NCBI GenBank assembly: GCA_027592035.1
Contig: JAQCIK010000002.1
Location: forward strand, 62,001-126,000
DNA length: 64,000 nt
Direction of reading: 5' to 3'
Source: Casp-actino8 sp001510455
GTDB taxonomy: Bacteria > Actinomycetota > Acidimicrobiia > Acidimicrobiales > Ilumatobacteraceae
Shown: piece after piece, positions 60,539 to 64,000 of the stretch
Layout: the number at the start of each line of letters is the position of its first letter
How positions within the stretch are numbered: the first letter of the stretch is position 1
The notes under the pieces: model-generated
Database searches by the model: none
What the model saw: the letters and a program-made list of their open reading frames with translations, nothing else
Told to the model about the DNA's origin: nothing
Position numbers and translations under genes: made by a program

Positions 60539-61493
60539 CCGCTGGGGCCAAGCGCGACAGTCGCGCGATCAACACATCCATTACCACGTCCTCGTCGAGA
60601 CCCGTTCCTCCGCGGAGATCCGAGTCGGCTGACGACAAGAGTTCGAACGCTCGTCGCACCCCGTCATGTCCGATCGAACGGTACGTGTTGAACGCTTTCT
60701 GAGCCGGGTACCCCTTCACGCCGACCGCCGCTTCGATCGATTCCTTGGTCGAGAGATCCTCACCGTCGAGTCGGGCCAATCGACCGTAGTGATTGTGCAG
60801 CTGAGCGAGAATCTGCAGCGGATGTCGCTCCCCAGCCTTCATCATCCGACGGGCGGCCCGCAGAGCCTCGGTCGCCCGCCCTCCGTCGATCGCGTCGGTC
60901 AGATCCCACGGGAGAACGTCGCCACGCTCACCGAGATACGGCTGGAGCATGTCGCCCGACACTCGCTTCGATCCGTAGGCAGACTTCAGGGTTCGTACGA
61001 GTCCGTCCAGGCGGGACACATCCTCGCCGAGCCACTCGATGAGCATCGCCTGGGCCGCCGGCTCGATGTCGAGTTCGCGCGCCCTGATCTGCTCGCTCCA
61101 CCACTCGCGTCGATCGGCGGCCCGCGTGGGCGGCGACGGGTCGATCACTCGACCACTCACCTTGGTGACGGCCTTCTTCAGTGCATCGGAGACGCGACCC
61201 GAACCCCACACGATCACGAGATCGGTGAAGTCGGGCGGATCGGCGAGGTAATCGACGAGGACGGCGACGTCATCGGCCGACAGAGCACCTCCTCGATCGA
61301 TCACCACGACTCGCCGATCGGTGAAGAACGGCGGGGTGCTCGCCGCTTCGGTCGCGCCCGCCATCACGAAATCTCCCGAGAATTCCTCGAGGACGAGAGA
61401 GCGGTCCTCGCTGCCCACGAGTTCGCGCACGATCTCGGCGACCTTGTCGGCCACCAGCACGTCGTCAGAGCCGTGAACGAGGTGAACGCTCAT
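60522..61493 (-). CDS. holA: DNA polymerase III delta subunit
   Basis: 323 residues; clamp-loader subunit that opens the beta clamp. VHLVHGSDDVLVADKV is the N-terminal AAA-like domain without a Walker A lysine, and FTDRRVVVIDRGG is conserved. The helical collar domain ends the protein. I chose ATG 61493 because conserved sequence starts there (MSVHLVHGSDD); a GTG at 61511 would add six unconserved residues. It overlaps the end of comEC by 29 bases, so the two are probably cotranscribed. It is convergent with rpsT. Confidence 0.92.
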   Translation of the reverse strand: MSVHLVHGSDDVLVADKVAEIVRELVGSEDRSLVLEEFSGDFVMAGATEAASTPPFFTDRRVVVIDRGGALSADDVAVLVDYLADPPDFTDLVIVWGSGRVSDALKKAVTKVSGRVIDPSPPTRAADRREWWSEQIRARELDIEPAAQAMLIEWLGEDVSRLDGLVRTLKSAYGSKRVSGDMLQPYLGERGDVLPWDLTDAIDGGRATEALRAARRMMKAGERHPLQILAQLHNHYGRLARLDGEDLSTKESIEAAVGVKGYPAQKAFNTYRSIGHDGVRRAFELLSSADSDLRGGTGLDEDVVMDVLIARLSRLAPAVSRRR

Positions 61494-62922
61494 ACGCAGA
61501 GGTTGCCACACCGGTGACTCGAACGCTGTTTCGCCGACGCCCGACGACCATCAACCCGAGGGGAACGAGCACCGCGATGACTCCATCTATCCAGGAAGGT
61601 ACGTCGAGCCGCGCACCGATCCGCGCGACCACATCGACCCAACGAACGGCCGAGACGATCGGCGCCATGACGACCGACGCCAAGGAATCGGGAAGGAACG
61701 ACGAGAGCAGTGTCATAGGGAGGCCGATCAACATGGCGAGACCAGCCACCGGTCCGGCCAGGACGTTGCACGGCACCGACCATGCACTCGGCCACCCGAA
61801 CACCAGAACCGACACGGGAAGCACGCCCAACTGGGCACCGATCGTCGGCGACACCACGGCGGCCAGTCGCCCTGATCGAAGACTCGTCGCCACGTGGGGC
61901 GCGATCACCGCGAGACCCACACAGCCGCCGATCGACAACCACCACCCGACGTTCCAGACGAGAAAAGGGTCGATGATCGCACCCAGCACGACGGCGAGAC
62001 AGAGTACGTCGAGCCCTCGTCGACGCCATTCGAGGACCGACCCGATCGTCGCGGCCCCCGCCATGAACACGGCGCGAACGACCGAGGGTTCGGCTCGGGT
62101 CAGAACGGCGAACCATGCCAGGACGACGATCGTGACTCCGACCCGTGCGCCACGCGACAGCCGTGACACGAGCGGTGACACGATGGCGAGGACGAAAGCG
62201 ACGTTCTGACCCGACACCGCCGTCAGATGAGCCAGCCCACTCTCACGAAACGCCGAAATCGTGTCCCACGTCTGGAACCGGTCATCACCGACGAGGAATC
62301 CGAGCAACAAGGCTCGATCGCTCGACGGCAGGACTCGTGCGCCGTGCTCCAACGAATCTCGAACTCGATTCGCCGCGCGATCGAGGCCTCCTCCCGTCCG
62401 ATCGATCCCCGAGGGTCGTGGATCGACCCTCTCGATGTCGATCCGGCCCGTCACGTGTCGCAGCAGGCGTCGCCGAGACGACGACGCATCAATCGGTCGA
62501 CGTCGCCCTTCCACCTCGACCATCTCGCCGGCCGACACGCGTGACAGACGTCGACCGACCGATCCGTACGCGTACGCCTCGAGGCGATCCCGCCCGTCGT
62601 CCACGACGATCCGAACCCCTCGACCACGAAATTCCGGGTCTTCCACCACCCTCATGACGGCGTCGACCCGTCCCTCGACGGGACGCGATTGAACCGACCA
62701 TTCGACGACTCCCCGACCGCACGCAACACCAGCGAGCAACAAGAGGACGAGGAGGAACACGCGTCGTCGCCGAAACGTGCCGAACACGACGACACACATC
62801 GCCATCGTGAACGACAACCACAGCAGTCGATGATCGAGTCCGTCGGACGGACTCACGAGGACGTCCGACCACCAGACCGAAGCCACCACGACCGCAGCTG
62901 TGACGAGCAACGGAGACGGCAT
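61465..62922 (-). CDS. comEC: ComEC/Rec2-type DNA uptake channel protein, short form
   Basis: 485 residues from ATG 62922. An N-terminal OB-like domain (residues 70-170; GRVDAVMRVVEDPEF, VDDGRDRLEAY) is followed by the competence domain with about eight helices, GLAHLTAVSGQNVAFVL and AEPSVVRAVFMAGAAT being diagnostic. The C-terminal metallo-beta-lactamase-like domain found in most ComEC proteins (about 750 residues) is missing, so it may rely on another nuclease. It transports single-stranded DNA into the cell in natural transformation. The longer N-terminal frame upstream lies on the divergent gene and is not conserved. Confidence 0.9.
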   Translation of the reverse strand: MPSPLLVTAAVVVASVWWSDVLVSPSDGLDHRLLWLSFTMAMCVVVFGTFRRRRVFLLVLLLLAGVACGRGVVEWSVQSRPVEGRVDAVMRVVEDPEFRGRGVRIVVDDGRDRLEAYAYGSVGRRLSRVSAGEMVEVEGRRRPIDASSSRRRLLRHVTGRIDIERVDPRPSGIDRTGGGLDRAANRVRDSLEHGARVLPSSDRALLLGFLVGDDRFQTWDTISAFRESGLAHLTAVSGQNVAFVLAIVSPLVSRLSRGARVGVTIVVLAWFAVLTRAEPSVVRAVFMAGAATIGSVLEWRRRGLDVLCLAVVLGAIIDPFLVWNVGWWLSIGGCVGLAVIAPHVATSLRSGRLAAVVSPTIGAQLGVLPVSVLVFGWPSAWSVPCNVLAGPVAGLAMLIGLPMTLLSSFLPDSLASVVMAPIVSAVRWVDVVARIGARLDVPSWIDGVIAVLVPLGLMVVGRRRNSVRVTGVATSAYERSPRSRL

Positions 62923-62959
62923 GCTGGCATCCGATCTCGCCGAGCCGTACGGTTGTTCC

Positions 62960-63400
62960 GTGGCTATCGAGACGATTTCGCGCCGGGTCGTCGTTCCCGA
63001 TGGGCCACGCCACCATCGTCGACTCGTTCGACGACTCGGACCTTTGGTGTCCGTTTCGTCGGCCGCCGTCATCTCGTTGGTCGCCGCCATTTTGTTGATC
63101 GGATCCGACTCGGCCTGGCGAGGAATACCGGGGTTCGTACTCGCCGTCGTGGCCATTCCCACTCTTCCGATGACCGGAATTCCGGTGATGGGTGGTGCCG
63201 GACGCTGGTTCGTCGCCGTGATCTCGAGCGCAGGCGTCTGGTTCGTGGTGGGCGCCGTCGCCGCTCGACGTTCCTCGCGACGTCCGATCACCGGATGGCC
63301 GGAGTGGCGGCGGGAATGGTTCCGACTCGCCATCGGCATCTGGGTCGGCTCGTTGCTCGGAATCGCCGTTGCCGGAACACTGCTGTCGGTGAACCTCTGA
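62960..63400 (+). CDS. Small membrane protein of unknown function
   Basis: 146 residues from GTG 62960 with four probable membrane helices (near residues 35-52, 60-85, 88-107 and 125-143) and basic N- and middle loops. TACGGT lies exactly six bases before the GTG, so it may be leaderless. It diverges from comEC and converges with comEA, so it splits the competence genes. I recognise no family; a role in DNA uptake is only guilt by position. A longer frame from 62900 would overlap comEC. Confidence 0.6.
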   Translation: MAIETISRRVVVPDGPRHHRRLVRRLGPLVSVSSAAVISLVAAILLIGSDSAWRGIPGFVLAVVAIPTLPMTGIPVMGGAGRWFVAVISSAGVWFVVGAVAARRSSRRPITGWPEWRREWFRLAIGIWVGSLLGIAVAGTLLSVNL

Positions 63401-63411
63401 TCACCGTCGCA

Positions 63412-63993
63412 TCAGAACGAGATCAGTCCCCGCCACGCGGCGACCTTGGCCGCACCGATTCCGGGAACCGCGAGCAGATCCTCCTCGCCGACGAAGCGTC
63501 CGATCTCGTCGCGATGGGCGATGATCGCCGCCGCAGTCGACGGCCCGACTCCCGGTAGACGATCGAGTTGTTCGGCCGAGGCTCGATTGAGGTCGATCAC
63601 GACTGAGGCCTCTCCCGCTCCGGCAACCGGCGCGTTCTCCCACACCTCACCGACTGCCGGTACGTACACCCGCTGACCGTCCTCGAGTCGAGACGCAAGA
63701 TTCACGGAATCGGTCGCCGCTCGGGCCAAGGCCCCACCAGCGGCTGTCACGGCATCGACCACTCGGGCTCCGACCACCAGCTCGTAGACACCTGGGGTCG
63801 ACACCGAGCCGGCGACGTGCACCATGAGCTTCGAATCAACGGGCTCGACCTCTTGCGCTACGTCACGTGACGAGACCGGCTCCGACGACGGGGCCAGGGT
63901 TCCGAGCGTGGCTTCGGCGCCCGGTTCACCCGGACGAAGCAACACCCAACCGACGGCGACGGCCACCACCGCGCCGAGCACCGACGCAACCAC
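63412..63993 (-). CDS. comEA: ComEA-type helix-hairpin-helix DNA-binding protein (may extend past window)
   Basis: 193 residues from GTG 63993; the frame stays open to the window edge, so the true start may be outside. One membrane helix (SVLGAVVAVAVGWVLL), an SLBB domain (VHVAGSVSTPGVYELVVGARV), and a C-terminal double helix-hairpin-helix (IDLNRASAEQLDRLPGVGPSTA, then DLLAVPGIGAAKVAA) are the ComEA architecture. It binds incoming double-stranded DNA outside the membrane and passes it to ComEC. Neighbour comEC supports a transformation role. Confidence 0.9.
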   Translation of the reverse strand: MVASVLGAVVAVAVGWVLLRPGEPGAEATLGTLAPSSEPVSSRDVAQEVEPVDSKLMVHVAGSVSTPGVYELVVGARVVDAVTAAGGALARAATDSVNLASRLEDGQRVYVPAVGEVWENAPVAGAGEASVVIDLNRASAEQLDRLPGVGPSTAAAIIAHRDEIGRFVGEEDLLAVPGIGAAKVAAWRGLISF

Positions 63994-64000
63994 TTTCGTC

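Overview
The window is a stretch of an actinobacterial chromosome, most likely class Acidimicrobiia (Ilumatobacter-like). It is G+C-rich and gene-dense, with many genes joined by TGATG or ATGA stop/start overlaps. It carries actinobacterial hallmarks: CarD, a BldD-family regulator with the c-di-GMP-binding signature, a 6C-type small RNA, and many apparently leaderless GTG starts placed 6-7 nt after a -10-like hexamer. The lineage is inferred from family content, not from a marker-gene tree. No phage, insertion sequence, CRISPR array or rRNA operon is visible. No stretch longer than 300 bases lacks a gene; the largest gap (37332-37582) holds the small RNA and the lysR promoter.

Layout. 1-5415: 5' end of a glutamine-synthetase-family gene, carD with a Lys/Ala-rich tail, tRNA-Arg(TCT), then rimO-pgsA-cinA and an SMP-30-like gene. 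5455-11139: ftsK and the coupled operon wHTH-dapA-RNase J. 11231-12298: ddl. 12323-19194: a divergent TetR gene and a tightly coupled four-gene operon (acyl-CoA reductase/HAD fusion, zinc-type dehydrogenase, LarA/DUF2088-like protein, PlsC-type acyltransferase) with a 22-bp palindrome between them. 19265-26920: LysM lipoprotein, gltBD and an enoyl-CoA hydratase. 26962-32133: envelope genes (two polytopic membrane proteins and an OafA-type acyltransferase with an SGNH domain). 32189-35894: gntR/acnA divergent pair and a nitroreductase. 35907-38518: HAD-PlsC bifunctional gene, 6C-like RNA and lysR. 38536-47984: acyl-CoA carboxyltransferase, citrate synthase, membrane-anchored molybdopterin oxidoreductase, a second OafA/SGNH acyltransferase, quinone oxidoreductase, isocitrate dehydrogenase and an EamA transporter. 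48064-51468: aldo/keto reductase, LuxR-like regulator, tRNA-Val(GAC), hemW and bldD. 51522-60538: rsmE, dnaJ, hrcA, phr, hisD, an MFS transporter, lepA and rpsT. 60522-63993: holA, comEC, a small membrane protein and comEA.

How the parts connect. Three consecutive TCA-cycle enzymes (citrate synthase, aconitase, isocitrate dehydrogenase) lie within 15 kb. The GntR regulator shares a 21-bp divergent promoter with acnA, and the direct repeat there (ACTTGT, N5, ACTTGT) recurs at the icd promoter, which suggests a small autoregulated TCA regulon. gltBD has three GTGAC elements at 11-bp spacing upstream, the pattern bound by GlnR/PhoP-type regulators. The TetR-linked operon looks like an unassigned lipid-modification pathway and is the best candidate for an undescribed system.
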